Part shown: piece after piece, positions 48,313 to 58,552 of the stretch
Layout of the letters: every line of letters starts with the position of its first letter
Numbering within the stretch: the first letter of the stretch is position 1
NCBI RefSeq assembly: GCF_003369925.1
Contig: NZ_LARY01000001.1
Location: forward strand, 744,001-808,000
DNA: 64,000 nt
Source of the DNA: Listeria kieliensis
GTDB taxonomy: Bacteria; Bacillota; Bacilli; Lactobacillales; Listeriaceae
Reading direction: 5' to 3'
Translations under genes and position numbers: made by a program
The notes under the pieces: generated by a model
The model's database searches: none
Told to the model about the DNA's origin: nothing
The model's input: only the letters and a program-made list of their open reading frames with translations

Positions 48313-50189
48313 CACAAAGAATTCCTGAGGAAACGATTGAACAAGTTCGAAATCAAGCGGATATTGTCGATGTTATAGGGAATTACGTTCAGCTCAAGAA
48401 ACAAGGGCGAAACTATATCGGTTTATGCCCATTTCACGGCGAAAAAACACCTTCATTTTCTGTGTCTCCTGAAAAACAAATTTTTCATTGTTTTGGTTGT
48501 GGGAAAGGTGGAAATGTTTTTTCATTTTTAATGGAACACGATCATCTTTCTTTTGTAGAGTCAGTGAAAAAAGCGGCGGACCTTGCACATGTAGATGTAA
48601 CGCTTCCAGAAAATGTTGCAGAAGCAGAAGGAAGTGCACCTCGCGTTACAAGTGAAGCACAAAAAATGATCGAGCTGAATCAGCTTGCTGCTAAGCTGTA
48701 TCACTATTTGTTGATGGAAACAGAGGAAGGTTATAAAGCGCTACAATATTTAAAAGAACGTGGTATGACGGAAGCGAGTATGACAGAATTTCAAATTGGA
48801 TTTGCGCCGAATCACCACGCAACGGTGTCATCGTTTTTAGAAAAGCGAGGCGCCGATTTAGATTTAGCAGTAGAAGCTGGACTTTTGACCGAACGAGAAG
48901 ATGGCTCAATCGTAGACCGCTTTCGGAGTCGCATCATGTTCCCCATTACTGATGATCGCGGGCAGCTCGTCGGCTTTTCAGGGCGCCTAATTGATCAAGA
49001 AAATGGGCCCAAATATCTAAATACGCCAGAAACACCTTTATTTAACAAAAGACGCTTGCTTTATCATTTTTCAGAAGGTAGAACCGACATCAGAAGGCGA
49101 GAAGAAGTACTTTTGCTTGAAGGATTTATGGATGTGATTTCTGCGTCAGATGCAGGCCTTGCCAATGGAATTGCTTCGATGGGGACGAGCTTAACAGAAG
49201 AGCATATTGGGCTTGTTCGTCGAATTGCGAATCGAGCAGTGATTAGCTATGATGGCGACCGAGCTGGAATTGAAGCGGCTTATAAAGCGGGTCTCTTATT
49301 AGAAGAAAAAAGTCGAATGGAAATTTTTGTTTTAGCGCTTCCTGGCGGGAAAGACCCCGATGAATTTATTAAAGAATATGGGGCTGAACGCTTTTTGGAA
49401 GTCTATTTGCACGAACGGATGACTTGGACAGCCTACAAACTCTTTTATTTACGAAAACAGCGAAACTTGCAAAACTATTCTGAACGACTTCAGTATATGG
49501 ATGAAGCGTTAACTGAGATTGGTAAGCTAAGTCAAGCGGTGGAACGAGAGCTTTATTTGAAGCAATTAGCCGATGAATTTGAAATCTCTATTCCGGCATT
49601 AAAAGAACAGTTGCAGCAAAAAATTGTAGAGCAAAAGAGCATGCCAAATAGAGCGCCATCTGAAGAGGATTTTTTACTCGATTTAGCACCGCCACCTGAT
49701 GATTTTTATGGTGGCTTAGTAGGCACTCAACCGGTTAGACAAACGCTTCAAGCCTATCACGCTTCTGAATATTTACTGATGAAAGCGATGATTGGAAGCG
49801 AGGAAGCTTTTTCTGCGATTCATCAGCTCCTTGATGGGCTTAATTTTCAACATGACGAGTTTCAAGCTTTATATACGCATTTAATGGCGTATTATTTAGA
49901 TGGGAATGCAGCGGATCCAAATCGCTTTATGGATTATTTGACGGATCCGACACTGAAAAATTTAATTTCTGAACTTGTGATGCTTGAAACACCAGAAGAG
50001 GCTACTACTGAGGAATATCTGGATTATATTAACAGCTTAAAAAAACAAATTTTACTAGATCGCATCAAGCAAAAAGAAGCAGAAGCTAGTGAAAAAGACC
50101 GATTAGGGGATCATGATGCTGCTAAACAAGCGCTTGCAGAATTTATTTCTTTGCGCCAAAAATTAGCAAAAGGAGATTATGAACTTTAA
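48309..50189 (+). CDS. dnaG: DNA primase
   Basis: Makes RNA primers at the replication fork. 626 residues. N-terminal zinc-ribbon CPFHGEKTPSFSVSP ... FHCFGCGKGGNVFSFLM (CHC2 type), then the Toprim core with VLLLEGFMDVISASDAGLANGIASMGTSLT and ISYDGDRAGIEAAYKA (acidic metal ligands). A C-terminal helicase-interaction domain follows. GGAGTTG precedes the ATG; start overlaps the yqxD stop. Confidence 0.98.
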   Translation: MTQRIPEETIEQVRNQADIVDVIGNYVQLKKQGRNYIGLCPFHGEKTPSFSVSPEKQIFHCFGCGKGGNVFSFLMEHDHLSFVESVKKAADLAHVDVTLPENVAEAEGSAPRVTSEAQKMIELNQLAAKLYHYLLMETEEGYKALQYLKERGMTEASMTEFQIGFAPNHHATVSSFLEKRGADLDLAVEAGLLTEREDGSIVDRFRSRIMFPITDDRGQLVGFSGRLIDQENGPKYLNTPETPLFNKRRLLYHFSEGRTDIRRREEVLLLEGFMDVISASDAGLANGIASMGTSLTEEHIGLVRRIANRAVISYDGDRAGIEAAYKAGLLLEEKSRMEIFVLALPGGKDPDEFIKEYGAERFLEVYLHERMTWTAYKLFYLRKQRNLQNYSERLQYMDEALTEIGKLSQAVERELYLKQLADEFEISIPALKEQLQQKIVEQKSMPNRAPSEEDFLLDLAPPPDDFYGGLVGTQPVRQTLQAYHASEYLLMKAMIGSEEAFSAIHQLLDGLNFQHDEFQALYTHLMAYYLDGNAADPNRFMDYLTDPTLKNLISELVMLETPEEATTEEYLDYINSLKKQILLDRIKQKEAEASEKDRLGDHDAAKQALAEFISLRQKLAKGDYEL

Positions 50190-50281
50190 TGGTGTGAAAC
50201 GTTTTAAAACTGCCAAATAATGGTATGGAATAGATGAGTATCCATGAGCGGGCAGTATTTTTGAGAGGAGGAAGCAGCAGT

Positions 50282-51403
50282 ATGAGCGAAAAACAAGAAA
50301 ATGTGAAACCAAATACTGAAACAGTAGAACAAGTTAAAGAAACCCTAATTGGAGAGGGGAAAAAAGTAGGGATTTTAACCTACAGTAATATTGCTGCCAA
50401 ATTAGCTCCTTTTGCACTTGATTCTGATCAAATGGATGAGTTTTTAGAACATTTAACGCAAGTAGGGATTGAAGTTGCGGATGATGATGACGATGCCGAT
50501 CCAGATGAGAAAGAGCTTGTAAAAGAAGAAAATGAAGAATTTGATTTAACGGATATGAGTGTGCCACCAGGTGTTAAAATTAATGATCCTGTTAGAATGT
50601 ATTTGAAAGAAATTGGCCGTGTTGATTTGCTTTCTGCTGACGAGGAAATTGCACTTGCTAAGCGAATTGAAAAAGGGGACATTGAAGCTAAGGGCCGCCT
50701 TGCAGAAGCTAACTTACGTCTAGTTGTCAGCATTGCTAAGCGTTATGTTGGGCGTGGCATGCTGTTTCTTGACTTGATTCAAGAAGGAAACATGGGACTT
50801 ATGAAAGCCGTCGAAAAGTTTGATTTTAACAAAGGCTTTAAATTCAGTACCTATGCAACGTGGTGGATTCGTCAGGCGATTACAAGAGCGATTGCCGACC
50901 AGGCGCGTACGATTCGGATTCCTGTTCATATGGTTGAAACGATCAACAAATTGATTCGGGTACAACGTTCGCTTCTACAGGATCTTGGTCGTGATCCTTC
51001 ACCGGAAGAAATCGGAGAAGAAATGGATTTACCTACTGAAAAAGTACGTGAAATTCTTAAGATTGCTCAAGAACCAGTTTCACTTGAAACGCCAATCGGG
51101 GAAGAAGACGATTCGCATTTGGGAGACTTTATTGAAGACCAAGAAGCAACTTCGCCATCTGACCATGCAGCTTATGAATTGCTTAAAGAACAGCTTGAAG
51201 ATGTTCTTGATACGCTGACAGACCGTGAGGAAAATGTTTTGCGTCTTCGCTTTGGCTTAGATGATGGAAGAACGCGTACACTCGAAGAAGTTGGACGTGT
51301 ATTTGGAGTAACTCGTGAACGGATTCGACAAATTGAAGCAAAAGCACTTCGCAAGCTTCGTCATCCAAGCAGAAGTAAACAATTGAAAGACTTTTTAGAG
51401 TGA
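50282..51403 (+). CDS. rpoD: Primary sigma factor SigA/RpoD
   Basis: Housekeeping sigma factor, 373 residues. Region 1.2 begins [21 protein letters not shown]. Region 2 contains [35 protein letters not shown]. Region 3 follows, then region 4.2 with the [27 protein letters not shown] and the [10 protein letters not shown] end. GAGAGGAGG lies 10 bases before the ATG at 50282. The open frame continues upstream to 50234 over that site. Last gene of the yqxD-dnaG-rpoD operon. Confidence 0.98.
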   Translation: MSEKQENVKPNTETVEQVKETLIGEGKKVGILTYSNIAAKLAPFALDSDQMDEFLEHLTQVGIEVADDDDDADPDEKELVKEENEEFDLTDMSVPPGVKINDPVRMYLKEIGRVDLLSADEEIALAKRIEKGDIEAKGRLAEANLRLVVSIAKRYVGRGMLFLDLIQEGNMGLMKAVEKFDFNKGFKFSTYATWWIRQAITRAIADQARTIRIPVHMVETINKLIRVQRSLLQDLGRDPSPEEIGEEMDLPTEKVREILKIAQEPVSLETPIGEEDDSHLGDFIEDQEATSPSDHAAYELLKEQLEDVLDTLTDREENVLRLRFGLDDGRTRTLEEVGRVFGVTRERIRQIEAKALRKLRHPSRSKQLKDFLE

Positions 51404-51413
51404 AAATTGATGT

Positions 51414-51442
51414 GCGCCACATTCTGGATTCAGATGTGGCGC
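51414..51442 (+). other. Hairpin after rpoD
   Basis: GCGCCACAT (51414-51422) pairs perfectly with ATGTGGCGC (51434-51442). No T-run follows, so it is not a standard intrinsic terminator; it may stabilise the 3' end or leave readthrough to trmK. Confidence 0.55.
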
Positions 51443-51474
51443 TTACTTAAAGATATGATGCTTGAGGTGACAAA

Positions 51475-52176
51475 ATGAATGAACAAAAATTATCGAAACG
51501 CTTGGAAAAAGTAGCGCATTTTATTAAACCGCAAAGTCGTATTGCGGATATCGGTAGCGATCATGCTTATTTGCCTTGTTATGCAGTTCTTCAAGGCTTT
51601 GCAAGTTTTGCCATTGCAGGGGAAATCGCTGATGGGCCCTTTCATTCGGCACAAGATCAAGTAGAAAAAACCGGACTTCTTGCCCAAATTTCTGTTCGAA
51701 AAGGGGACGGGCTGCAGGTGCTCGAGCGGTCAGATGAAATTGATACGGTGGTTATTGCCGGAATGGGTGGACCGCTTATTGCGAGTATTTTAGAAAACGA
51801 TGAAGAGAAACTTGCGGGTGTTTCGCGCTTGATTTTGCAGCCGAACATTGCTGCGAACCGGATTCGTGAATGGGGTGTGCGTCACCAATTTAAAATTGTC
51901 GCAGAAGAAATCGTGGAAGAAGATCGTAAAATCTATGAAATTTTGGTGCTCGAGCGTTCACATGTGCCTGTTAATTATTCAGAAGATGAGCTTTTTTTTG
52001 GTCCTTTTTTATTGAAAGAGAAAAATGCGGCATTTCGTTCTAAATGGCAGCATGAGCAAGATACGTGGAAGAAAATTACGGAAAATATCGAAAAGCAGGG
52101 AAAAACATCGGAAAATGAATTGAAACTTACAGAACTTCGTGCTCAAATAAAACGAGTAGAGGATGTGTTGAAATGA
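51475..52176 (+). CDS. trmK: tRNA (adenine22-N1)-methyltransferase TrmK
   Basis: SAM-dependent methyltransferase for m1A22 in tRNA, 233 residues. The SAM motif reads IADIGSDHAYLPCYAV, followed by VVIAGMGGPLIASIL and RLILQPNIAANRIREW, typical of the YqfN/TrmK family. A coiled C-terminal helical region (about 185-233) completes it. TGAGGTGAC precedes the ATG. It overlaps the Nif3-like gene in ATGA, as in Bacillus yqfN-yqfO. Confidence 0.95.
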   Translation: MNEQKLSKRLEKVAHFIKPQSRIADIGSDHAYLPCYAVLQGFASFAIAGEIADGPFHSAQDQVEKTGLLAQISVRKGDGLQVLERSDEIDTVVIAGMGGPLIASILENDEEKLAGVSRLILQPNIAANRIREWGVRHQFKIVAEEIVEEDRKIYEILVLERSHVPVNYSEDELFFGPFLLKEKNAAFRSKWQHEQDTWKKITENIEKQGKTSENELKLTELRAQIKRVEDVLK

Positions 52177-53294
52177 AAACAGCAAATGGTCATGAATTTG
52201 TGGCGATGCTTGAAAAAATTGCTCCGCGGAAACTGGCAATGGAAGATGATCCGATCGGCTTACAGCTCGGGGATCTTTCAAAAAAAGTTCGCAAAATCAT
52301 GTTTACGTTAGATGTGCTTGAAGAAGTAGTGGATGAAGCGATCGAACAAGGCGTGGATATGATCATTGCGCATCATCCGTTCTTATTCCGTCCCGTACAT
52401 AAAATTGATATGGAAACTGCACAAGGGCGAATGATTCGCAAATTGATCAAACACGATATTATTGTTTTTGCAGCGCATACCAACTTGGATATCGCAAGAG
52501 GCGGTGTGAATGATATACTGGCGGACTTGCTTGAACTAAAAGATACTGAAGTGATTGTGCCTACACACGTTGAAAAATATTTGAAAATGGTTGTTTTTGT
52601 ACCTGAGGAATCGAGCGAAACGGTCCGTCAAATTTTGATGAATAATGGCGCTGGTGAAATTGGAACTGAGTATGAATCATGTAGCTTTGAAGTGAGCGGA
52701 ATCGGGAAATTTAAGCCAAGTGAAAACGCCAAGCCTGCAAAAGGGAAAAATGGTGAACTGGCGAGTGTTAAAGAAGTGCGGCTTGAAGCAATTATTCGCG
52801 AAGATTTGGCTGAGCAAGCTGTCAAAGCGGTGAAAGCCGGACATCCTTATGAAGAACCTGCTGTTGACTTATACCCACTTGAAGGGCTCAAACACGTAGA
52901 AGGACTCGGACGAGTTGGAAAACTAGCTAAAGAAATGCCACTTGAGGTTTTCATTGACATTGTGAAAGGTGTTTTATCGATTGAACATGTTCGGTTAATT
53001 GGAGATCCAAATGCAAAAGTGAAAAAGGTTGCCGTACTGGGTGGAGACGGGAATAAATTTATTCATGCTGCAAAAAGAAGTGGAGCCGACGTGCTGATTA
53101 CAGGAGACATTTATTATCACACGGGGCACGACTTGCTCGCAATTGGGCTACCAACAATTGACGCAGGACATAACATTGAAAAAGTGATGAAGAGCTATTT
53201 GAAAACAGAGTTTGAAGAGCGTTCTAAGAATCTTGGTATTGAGGTTGAACTCATTGTTTCCGAAAAAAATACCGATCCATTTACTTTTTTATAA
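52173..53294 (+). CDS. yqfO: Nif3-like dinuclear metal protein, YqfO
   Basis: GTP cyclohydrolase I type 2/Nif3 family protein, 373 residues. Metal ligands are in DMIIAHHPFLF, FAAHTNLDIARGGVND and, near the end, DAGHNIEK. An inserted PII/CutA-like domain (about residues 130-230) distinguishes the YqfO form from short YbgI. Function is unsettled, with metal binding the only firm property. Coupled to trmK. Confidence 0.92.
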   Translation: MKTANGHEFVAMLEKIAPRKLAMEDDPIGLQLGDLSKKVRKIMFTLDVLEEVVDEAIEQGVDMIIAHHPFLFRPVHKIDMETAQGRMIRKLIKHDIIVFAAHTNLDIARGGVNDILADLLELKDTEVIVPTHVEKYLKMVVFVPEESSETVRQILMNNGAGEIGTEYESCSFEVSGIGKFKPSENAKPAKGKNGELASVKEVRLEAIIREDLAEQAVKAVKAGHPYEEPAVDLYPLEGLKHVEGLGRVGKLAKEMPLEVFIDIVKGVLSIEHVRLIGDPNAKVKKVAVLGGDGNKFIHAAKRSGADVLITGDIYYHTGHDLLAIGLPTIDAGHNIEKVMKSYLKTEFEERSKNLGIEVELIVSEKNTDPFTFL

Positions 53295-53302
53295 ACACAT
53301 CT

Positions 53303-53342
53303 AAAAAGCCACTTTCCTGACTAGGAAAGCGGCTTTACTTAT
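53303..53342. terminator. Terminator between yqfO and ispH
   Basis: AAAGCC-A-CTTTCCT pairs with AGGAAAG-C-GGCTTT. The A-run on the left makes it strongest for the minus-strand ispH transcript. Confidence 0.82.
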
Positions 53343-53343
53343 A

Positions 53344-54342
53344 TTATCGACCACCATTTTTTAAGTGTTCAAGGCGAGCTCGTCGTTTTTCTTCCATGTT
53401 TTTCTTTTTAGCTCGAGGTAAGATGGAATCTGCACTTAGCTCATGATGTTTTTCCCACGTTGTCTCGTCATTTGGATCAAATTGATCGAGGTAAACAAGG
53501 ACTTCTCGAATCACTTGTGTAGGGGTGCTTGCACCAGCTGTAATTGCCACTTTTTGGACGTTTTTAAGCCAGTCCAACTCGATTTCTGTAACATCGGCGA
53601 CTCGGTAAGCTTTAACACCAGCTTTTTCTTCTGAAACTTGTGCCAAACGATTGGTATTGTTGCTTCTCGGATCCCCCACTACGATCGTTAAATCGGCGCC
53701 TTTGGCTTGTTCTGCGACGGCTTCTTGACGGACTTGTGTGGCCATGCAAATTTCTTTGTGATTTTCAGCTTGTGGATAGCGCTCATGGATATAATCCATC
53801 AAATCAAGTACATCCCACTGGCTCATCGTGGTTTGATTGGTGACAAAAATTTTGTCATTGGCTGAAAAATGTAAGGCATCAATATCTGCTGTTGTTTCAA
53901 CTAGATGGACAACATCAGGAGCTGTTCCATAAGCGCCTTCAGGTTCAGGATGCCCTTTTTTTCCGATATAAATAATTTGAAAGCCAGCTGCTTTTTTTTC
54001 TAAAATCAAATCGTAAGTCCGCATGACATCTGGGCAAGTCGCATCAATCGTTACAAGGCCTTTTGCCTTTGCAAGTTCTTTAACTCGCGGGGAAATGCCA
54101 TGTGCTGTGAAGATGACTGTGCCAGAATCAATTTGTTCAAGGATTTCTTCGCGGTTTTCACCATCAACGGTATGAATCCCGATTTCTTCAAACGCATCGG
54201 TGACGTGTTTATTATGAACAATCATTCCCAAAATGTGAATGGGTCTTGGTAAGTTTGGATCAAGTGAAGCGTTTTTAGCGATGACCATTGCATCAACAAC
54301 GCCGTAACAATAGCCACGCGGGCTGATTTTAATAATCTCCAT
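53344..54342 (-). CDS. ispH: 4-hydroxy-3-methylbut-2-enyl diphosphate reductase IspH
   Basis: Last step of the MEP isoprenoid pathway, giving IPP and DMAPP. 332 residues. Iron-sulfur ligands: GYCYGV (about Cys13), ATCPDV and [13 protein letters not shown]. Also HNKHV, TAHGIS and [10 protein letters not shown]. On the minus strand AGGAGG lies 11 bases before the ATG at 54342 ([15 protein letters not shown]). The longer frame to 54384 crosses that site. ispG, the preceding step of the pathway, is at the other end of this region. Confidence 0.97.
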   Translation of the reverse strand: MEIIKISPRGYCYGVVDAMVIAKNASLDPNLPRPIHILGMIVHNKHVTDAFEEIGIHTVDGENREEILEQIDSGTVIFTAHGISPRVKELAKAKGLVTIDATCPDVMRTYDLILEKKAAGFQIIYIGKKGHPEPEGAYGTAPDVVHLVETTADIDALHFSANDKIFVTNQTTMSQWDVLDLMDYIHERYPQAENHKEICMATQVRQEAVAEQAKGADLTIVVGDPRSNNTNRLAQVSEEKAGVKAYRVADVTEIELDWLKNVQKVAITAGASTPTQVIREVLVYLDQFDPNDETTWEKHHELSADSILPRAKKKNMEEKRRARLEHLKNGGR

Positions 54343-54451
54343 CCGTGTTATTTTCCTCCTAAGTAGGCAGTTTACAGTTTTCATTATATAAGAGAAATGA
54401 CTTTTTGGCTAGATTTTCTCGTTTTTTGTCGCGGGAAACGCTCTCGAGTGG

Positions 54452-54457
54452 TATAAT
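54452..54457 (+). promoter_or_regulatory. Putative -10 of the cshB promoter
   Basis: TATAAT, 35 bases before cshB; no clear -35. Confidence 0.45.
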
Positions 54458-54491
54458 GACACAAGAAACTGAAACGGAGTGAAGTGAATTT

Positions 54492-55808
54492 ATGAAGAAA
54501 ACAAGGTTCGACCAGTTTGGTTTTAAGCCTTTTATTAATACAGCGATTAACTCGCTTGGGTTTTATGAGCCAACCCCTGTGCAGCAAAAGTTAATTCCAG
54601 GAGTTTTGCGTGGAGAAAGCATTATCGGACAATCTAAAACTGGAACAGGGAAAACACATACTTTTCTATTACCAATTTTAGAAAAGCTAGATCCGAAAAG
54701 AGAAGGCGTGTTTGCAGTCATCACAGCACCTAGTCGTGAGCTTGCAACCCAGATTTATCATGAAATTAAAAAAATCACGAAACATAGCCCAGATGAGATC
54801 TCGACGCAACTTTTAATTGGTGGAACAGATAAACAGCGGACGATCGAAAAATTGAAGAATCAACCGCAAATTATTGTCGGAACACCCGGACGGATCAATG
54901 ACATGATTCGCGAAAAAGCGCTTTTTGTTTACACGGCAGAAATTTTAGTGATCGATGAAGCAGATATGACGCTTGATATGGGCTTTTTAAACGATGTTGA
55001 CCAAATTGCTGGGAAAATGCCACCTCATTTGCAAATGCTTGTTTTTTCAGCGACTATACCAGAGAAATTAAAACCGTTTTTGAAAAAATATATGGAAAAC
55101 CCTCGCTTTGAACATATCGCACCTGAAGCTGTCTCTGCGCAAACGATTGAGCACTGGTTACTTCCGCTTAAAAGTCGGAACAAACTTGAGTTGCTAAAGG
55201 ATTCGCTTTTAACGTTCCAGCCGTTCCTCGCCATTGTTTTTGCGAATACGAAGCAAACAGCGGATCAAGTGCATGATTATTTGGTGAGTGAAGGACTTAA
55301 AGTTGCTAAGGTACATGGTGATGTACCCCCACGTGAACGTAAACGGACAATGAAACAAATTGAAAATATGGATTTCGAGTACATCGTTGCAACTGATTTA
55401 GTGGCACGAGGAATTGATGTACAAGGTATCAGTCACGTCATTAACTTTGAGCTCCCTGAAGATAATGACTTTTATATCCACCGGACTGGACGGACGGGAA
55501 GAGCAGGTCATAGCGGAATCGCACTTACCATTTTTGAAGCTCGTGATGAAGATCAACTGAATCAACTTGAAAAACGGGGAATTACGTTTAAACACGTTGA
55601 ACTAAAACAAGGGGAATTTGTTGAAACTTTTGACCGCAATAAACGCGCAAAACGCGAAGCAAAACGTGAATCAGCTGACCCACGTGAAATTGGAATGCGG
55701 AAAAAAGCGCAGAAAAAACGCAAACCAGGTTATAAAAAGAAAATTAATTACAAAATGGCAGAGATCAAACGCCGTGAAAATCGCAAAAAGAATCGGGGGA
55801 AAAAATAA
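54492..55808 (+). CDS. cshB: DEAD-box RNA helicase CshB
   Basis: ATP-dependent RNA helicase, 438 residues. Motifs in order: Q-motif [15 protein letters not shown], Walker [46 protein letters not shown] (DEAD), FSATIP (SAT), then [24 protein letters not shown] and [10 protein letters not shown]. The Lys/Arg-rich C-terminal tail (about 380-438) should bind RNA. It precedes nfo by two bases, as in Bacillus cshB-nfo, so they are cotranscribed. Confidence 0.95.
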   Translation: MKKTRFDQFGFKPFINTAINSLGFYEPTPVQQKLIPGVLRGESIIGQSKTGTGKTHTFLLPILEKLDPKREGVFAVITAPSRELATQIYHEIKKITKHSPDEISTQLLIGGTDKQRTIEKLKNQPQIIVGTPGRINDMIREKALFVYTAEILVIDEADMTLDMGFLNDVDQIAGKMPPHLQMLVFSATIPEKLKPFLKKYMENPRFEHIAPEAVSAQTIEHWLLPLKSRNKLELLKDSLLTFQPFLAIVFANTKQTADQVHDYLVSEGLKVAKVHGDVPPRERKRTMKQIENMDFEYIVATDLVARGIDVQGISHVINFELPEDNDFYIHRTGRTGRAGHSGIALTIFEARDEDQLNQLEKRGITFKHVELKQGEFVETFDRNKRAKREAKRESADPREIGMRKKAQKKRKPGYKKKINYKMAEIKRRENRKKNRGKK

Positions 55809-55810
55809 TT

Positions 55811-56704
55811 ATGTTGAGAATTGGTTCACATGTATCAATGAGTGGCAAAAAAATGCTACTTGGAGCAAGTGAAGAAGCTCTTTCATATAACGCTAATACG
55901 TTCATGATATACACAGGAGCGCCACAAAATACTCGTCGTAAGCCCATTGATGAACTGAATATTGAGGCTGGGCTTACGCATATGAAAGAAAACGGAATGG
56001 ACGACATTGTCGTTCATGCTCCTTATATTATCAACATCGGAAATACAGTTAAACCGGAAACTTACGAACTCGGTGTGAGCTTTTTACAGCAAGAAATTGA
56101 ACGAACAGCTGCTCTTTCTGCTAAGCAAATTGTGCTTCATCCGGGAGCTCATGTCGGGGAAGGTGCTGAAGTCGGTATTAAGCAAATCATCAAAGGGCTA
56201 AATGAAGCGCTTGATCCAAAACATGATGTTCAAATTGCACTTGAAACGATGGCCGGCAAAGGAACGGAAATCGGTAGGACTTTTGAAGAACTGGCACAGA
56301 TTATTGATGGCGTGACTCACAATGAACTTTTATCGGTTACATTCGATACTTGCCACGTCCATGATGCGGGTTACGATATTGTGAATGATTTTGATGGTGT
56401 GCTAAATGAATTTGATAAAATCATCGGTCTTGATCGGCTTAAAGTACTTCATATCAATGATAGTAAAAATGAACGTGCGGCACATAAAGACCGTCATGCT
56501 AACATCGGCTTTGGTCACATCGGTTTTGACGCTTTGCATTACGTGGTTCACCATCCGCAGTTAATGGATCGTCCTAAAATTCTAGAGACGCCTTATGTCG
56601 GAGAGGATAAGAAAAACAAGAAACCGCCGTATAAATTTGAAATTGCCATGTTGCGAGATGGAACTTTTGATCCAGAATTACTTTCGAAAATTCTTGCGCA
56701 ATGA
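55811..56704 (+). CDS. nfo: Endonuclease IV (AP endonuclease)
   Basis: Zinc-dependent AP endonuclease of base-excision repair. 297 residues. Landmarks: [48 protein letters not shown] (metal Glu), [34 protein letters not shown] and ETPY near the end, which together give the three-zinc ligand set. Directly follows cshB. Confidence 0.98.
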   Translation: MLRIGSHVSMSGKKMLLGASEEALSYNANTFMIYTGAPQNTRRKPIDELNIEAGLTHMKENGMDDIVVHAPYIINIGNTVKPETYELGVSFLQQEIERTAALSAKQIVLHPGAHVGEGAEVGIKQIIKGLNEALDPKHDVQIALETMAGKGTEIGRTFEELAQIIDGVTHNELLSVTFDTCHVHDAGYDIVNDFDGVLNEFDKIIGLDRLKVLHINDSKNERAAHKDRHANIGFGHIGFDALHYVVHHPQLMDRPKILETPYVGEDKKNKKPPYKFEIAMLRDGTFDPELLSKILAQ

Positions 56705-56737
56705 TAAAATGATAGAGGTTAAAGGAGAGATGAAACT

Positions 56738-57664
56738 ATGGAAAAAATGTTAGTCTTTGGGCATAAAAACCCGGATACTGATGCGATTTGTTCGGCAATT
56801 GCATTCAGTGAATTAAAAAAAGCAGAGGGCGCTCAAGTAGAGCCCGTTCGACTTGGTGAAGTGAACTCGGAAACGGCTTTTGTTTTAGCGGAAGCTGGTA
56901 TCGAAGCACCTCGACTTGTCGAAACGGTTGCAAACGAAGTGAATACGGTTTGCCTTGTCGATCATAATGAAGCACAACAAAGTGCTGATGATATTGCAAA
57001 AGTAACGGTACATAGTGTTGTCGATCACCACCGAATCGCAAACTTTGAAACGGCTGATCCACTTTATTACAGAGCGGAACCAGTTGGTTGTACAGCGACG
57101 ATTCTTGTAAAATTATTTCATGAAAAAGAAATTGCTATTCCAAAGGTGACGGCACAATTGATGGTTTCAGCGATTATTTCTGATACGCTATTGTTTAAAT
57201 CGCCAACATGTACGGAAGAAGATAAAAAAGCAGCGGCTGAACTTGCTCGTATTGCGGATCTTGATCTTGAAGCGTATGGAATGAAAATGCTTCGTGCAGG
57301 AGCGGATGTAAGCACAAAAACTGTTGCTGAACTTTTACTAGATGCGAAAGAATTTGACATGGGTGGTGCAAAAGTAGAGATCGCGCAAATCAATGTGGTA
57401 GATGAAAATGATGTGCTTTCGAGAATGGAAGAAGTAGAGCCGGTGATTACGAAAACCGTTGCTGATAAAGGGCTTGATCTTTATCTATTTGTTGTTACAA
57501 ACATCTTGACGAACGACTCTATTGGTATTGCTTATGGTGAAAAAACACAAGCTGTCGAACAGGCATATAACGTGACACTTACCGATCATAAAGCACCGCT
57601 TCTTGGCGTTGTTTCTCGGAAAAAACAAGTCGTTCCCGTTCTTACTGAAATCTTTACCAAATAA
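56738..57664 (+). CDS. ppaC: Manganese-dependent inorganic pyrophosphatase (family II)
   Basis: Hydrolyses pyrophosphate, driving biosynthetic reactions. 308 residues. DHH-family ligands: [16 protein letters not shown] (His and Asp), [21 protein letters not shown] (DHH) and the C-terminal DHHA2 segment [29 protein letters not shown] precedes the ATG. Strong terminator after it. Confidence 0.98.
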   Translation: MEKMLVFGHKNPDTDAICSAIAFSELKKAEGAQVEPVRLGEVNSETAFVLAEAGIEAPRLVETVANEVNTVCLVDHNEAQQSADDIAKVTVHSVVDHHRIANFETADPLYYRAEPVGCTATILVKLFHEKEIAIPKVTAQLMVSAIISDTLLFKSPTCTEEDKKAAAELARIADLDLEAYGMKMLRAGADVSTKTVAELLLDAKEFDMGGAKVEIAQINVVDENDVLSRMEEVEPVITKTVADKGLDLYLFVVTNILTNDSIGIAYGEKTQAVEQAYNVTLTDHKAPLLGVVSRKKQVVPVLTEIFTK

Positions 57665-57707
57665 AAAGAAAGGGTCAGCAGGAAATTTCTGTTGGCCCTT
57701 TCTTTTT
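57664..57707. terminator. Bidirectional terminator between ppaC and the TspO-like gene
   Basis: AAGAAAGGGTCAGCAG (57666-57681) with CTGTTGGCCCTTTCTT (57689-57704), two G-T pairs, A- and T-runs on the two sides. Confidence 0.9.
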
Positions 57708-58399
57708 TAGTGCACTTTCGGTCGTCTGGAAAAATAAGTAAGAATTAATAAGAATGCGAAAAAAATAGCAGTATAAGCGGTGTTCGGATGGGGACTTAGC
57801 TGTCCGAAAAAGATACTTAAGTAAAGCCAGATGACGCTAAGTGGATAAGCGAAATTTTGCTCTCTGTAACGAATCGTGAAAGCTAGCAAAAAGCCGATGA
57901 TTAAAAGCAAAATTGGGAGTACACTTCCCAGTTCTGCGTGAATTTTGGCAAGATAAATATCTAGGACAATGAAGAAAGAGACCGAAAGTCCACCAAAATA
58001 AAGCGACAGCGGGAAACGCGCGATTTTATTTCGCCGATCGATTTCTTGGTACAAACGCTGAACTGTAACCACCCAGATGAGTAAAAGAATAACTGAAAGA
58101 AAAATCCAATTATAATGCCAGCTAATCGTGAAGAAAATGCTTAAAAAGTTACTGACAATAAATCTGGGAATCCATTTAGAACTGACTAGGCTTTTTCTGC
58201 TTGCAACACTTACCATGCTAATGAATAAAGCAAGACAAATCACGCCCCAAATAATAAAGCCAAAATCAGCGGGTAAGAGTGAAGCTTGATACTCTTTGCT
58301 TATTTCATTTGCTGTCATTCCATTTAAGGGTAACCATTCTGCTACAACATGGAAGGCGAGCATGGCTAAATAAGTTAAAAACATCCAAATAATTTGCAT
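57707..58399 (-). CDS. TspO/MBR-related membrane protein
   Basis: 230 residues with about six to seven transmembrane helices. The segment ADFGFIIWGVICLALFISM resembles the conserved FxIWxxIY region of TspO/MBR tryptophan-rich proteins, and ISWHYNWIFLSVILLLIWV and FGGLSVSFFIVLDIYLAKIH continue the pattern. It is longer than classical TspO (about 155 residues), as in the YtaB-like group. The ATG at 58399 has AAGGAGAGG about 12 bases upstream. It is divergent from the zinc importer and shares its upstream region, including the Zur box, but whether zinc controls it is not shown. Function unknown. Confidence 0.65.
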   Translation of the reverse strand: MQIIWMFLTYLAMLAFHVVAEWLPLNGMTANEISKEYQASLLPADFGFIIWGVICLALFISMVSVASRKSLVSSKWIPRFIVSNFLSIFFTISWHYNWIFLSVILLLIWVVTVQRLYQEIDRRNKIARFPLSLYFGGLSVSFFIVLDIYLAKIHAELGSVLPILLLIIGFLLAFTIRYREQNFAYPLSVIWLYLSIFFGQLSPHPNTAYTAIFFAFLLILTYFSRRPKVH

Positions 58400-58469
58400 A
58401 TGTAATTGATTCCTCTCCTTCTTGTAAGGCTATTCCCCAAAATGAGGGAAAATAATCGTCTCCTTTCTT

Positions 58470-58488
58470 AATCGAAATCATTTCGATT
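58470..58488. promoter_or_regulatory. Zur box upstream of zurA
   Basis: AATCGAAATCATTTCGATT is a perfect 9-1-9 inverted repeat of the Fur-family 7-1-7 type; the TCG...CGA ends are characteristic of Zur sites. It overlaps the zurA -35. Confidence 0.88.
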
Positions 58489-58515
58489 TACATTCTATCA
58501 AAAGTCAGCTATAAT
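58487..58515 (+). promoter_or_regulatory. SigA promoter of zurAM-zurR
   Basis: TTTACA (58487-58492), 17-bp spacer, TATAAT (58510-58515), overlapped by the Zur box. Confidence 0.85.
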
Positions 58516-58552
58516 GTAAAATGCGAACAAGGCATTAAAGGAGTGGAACAAA

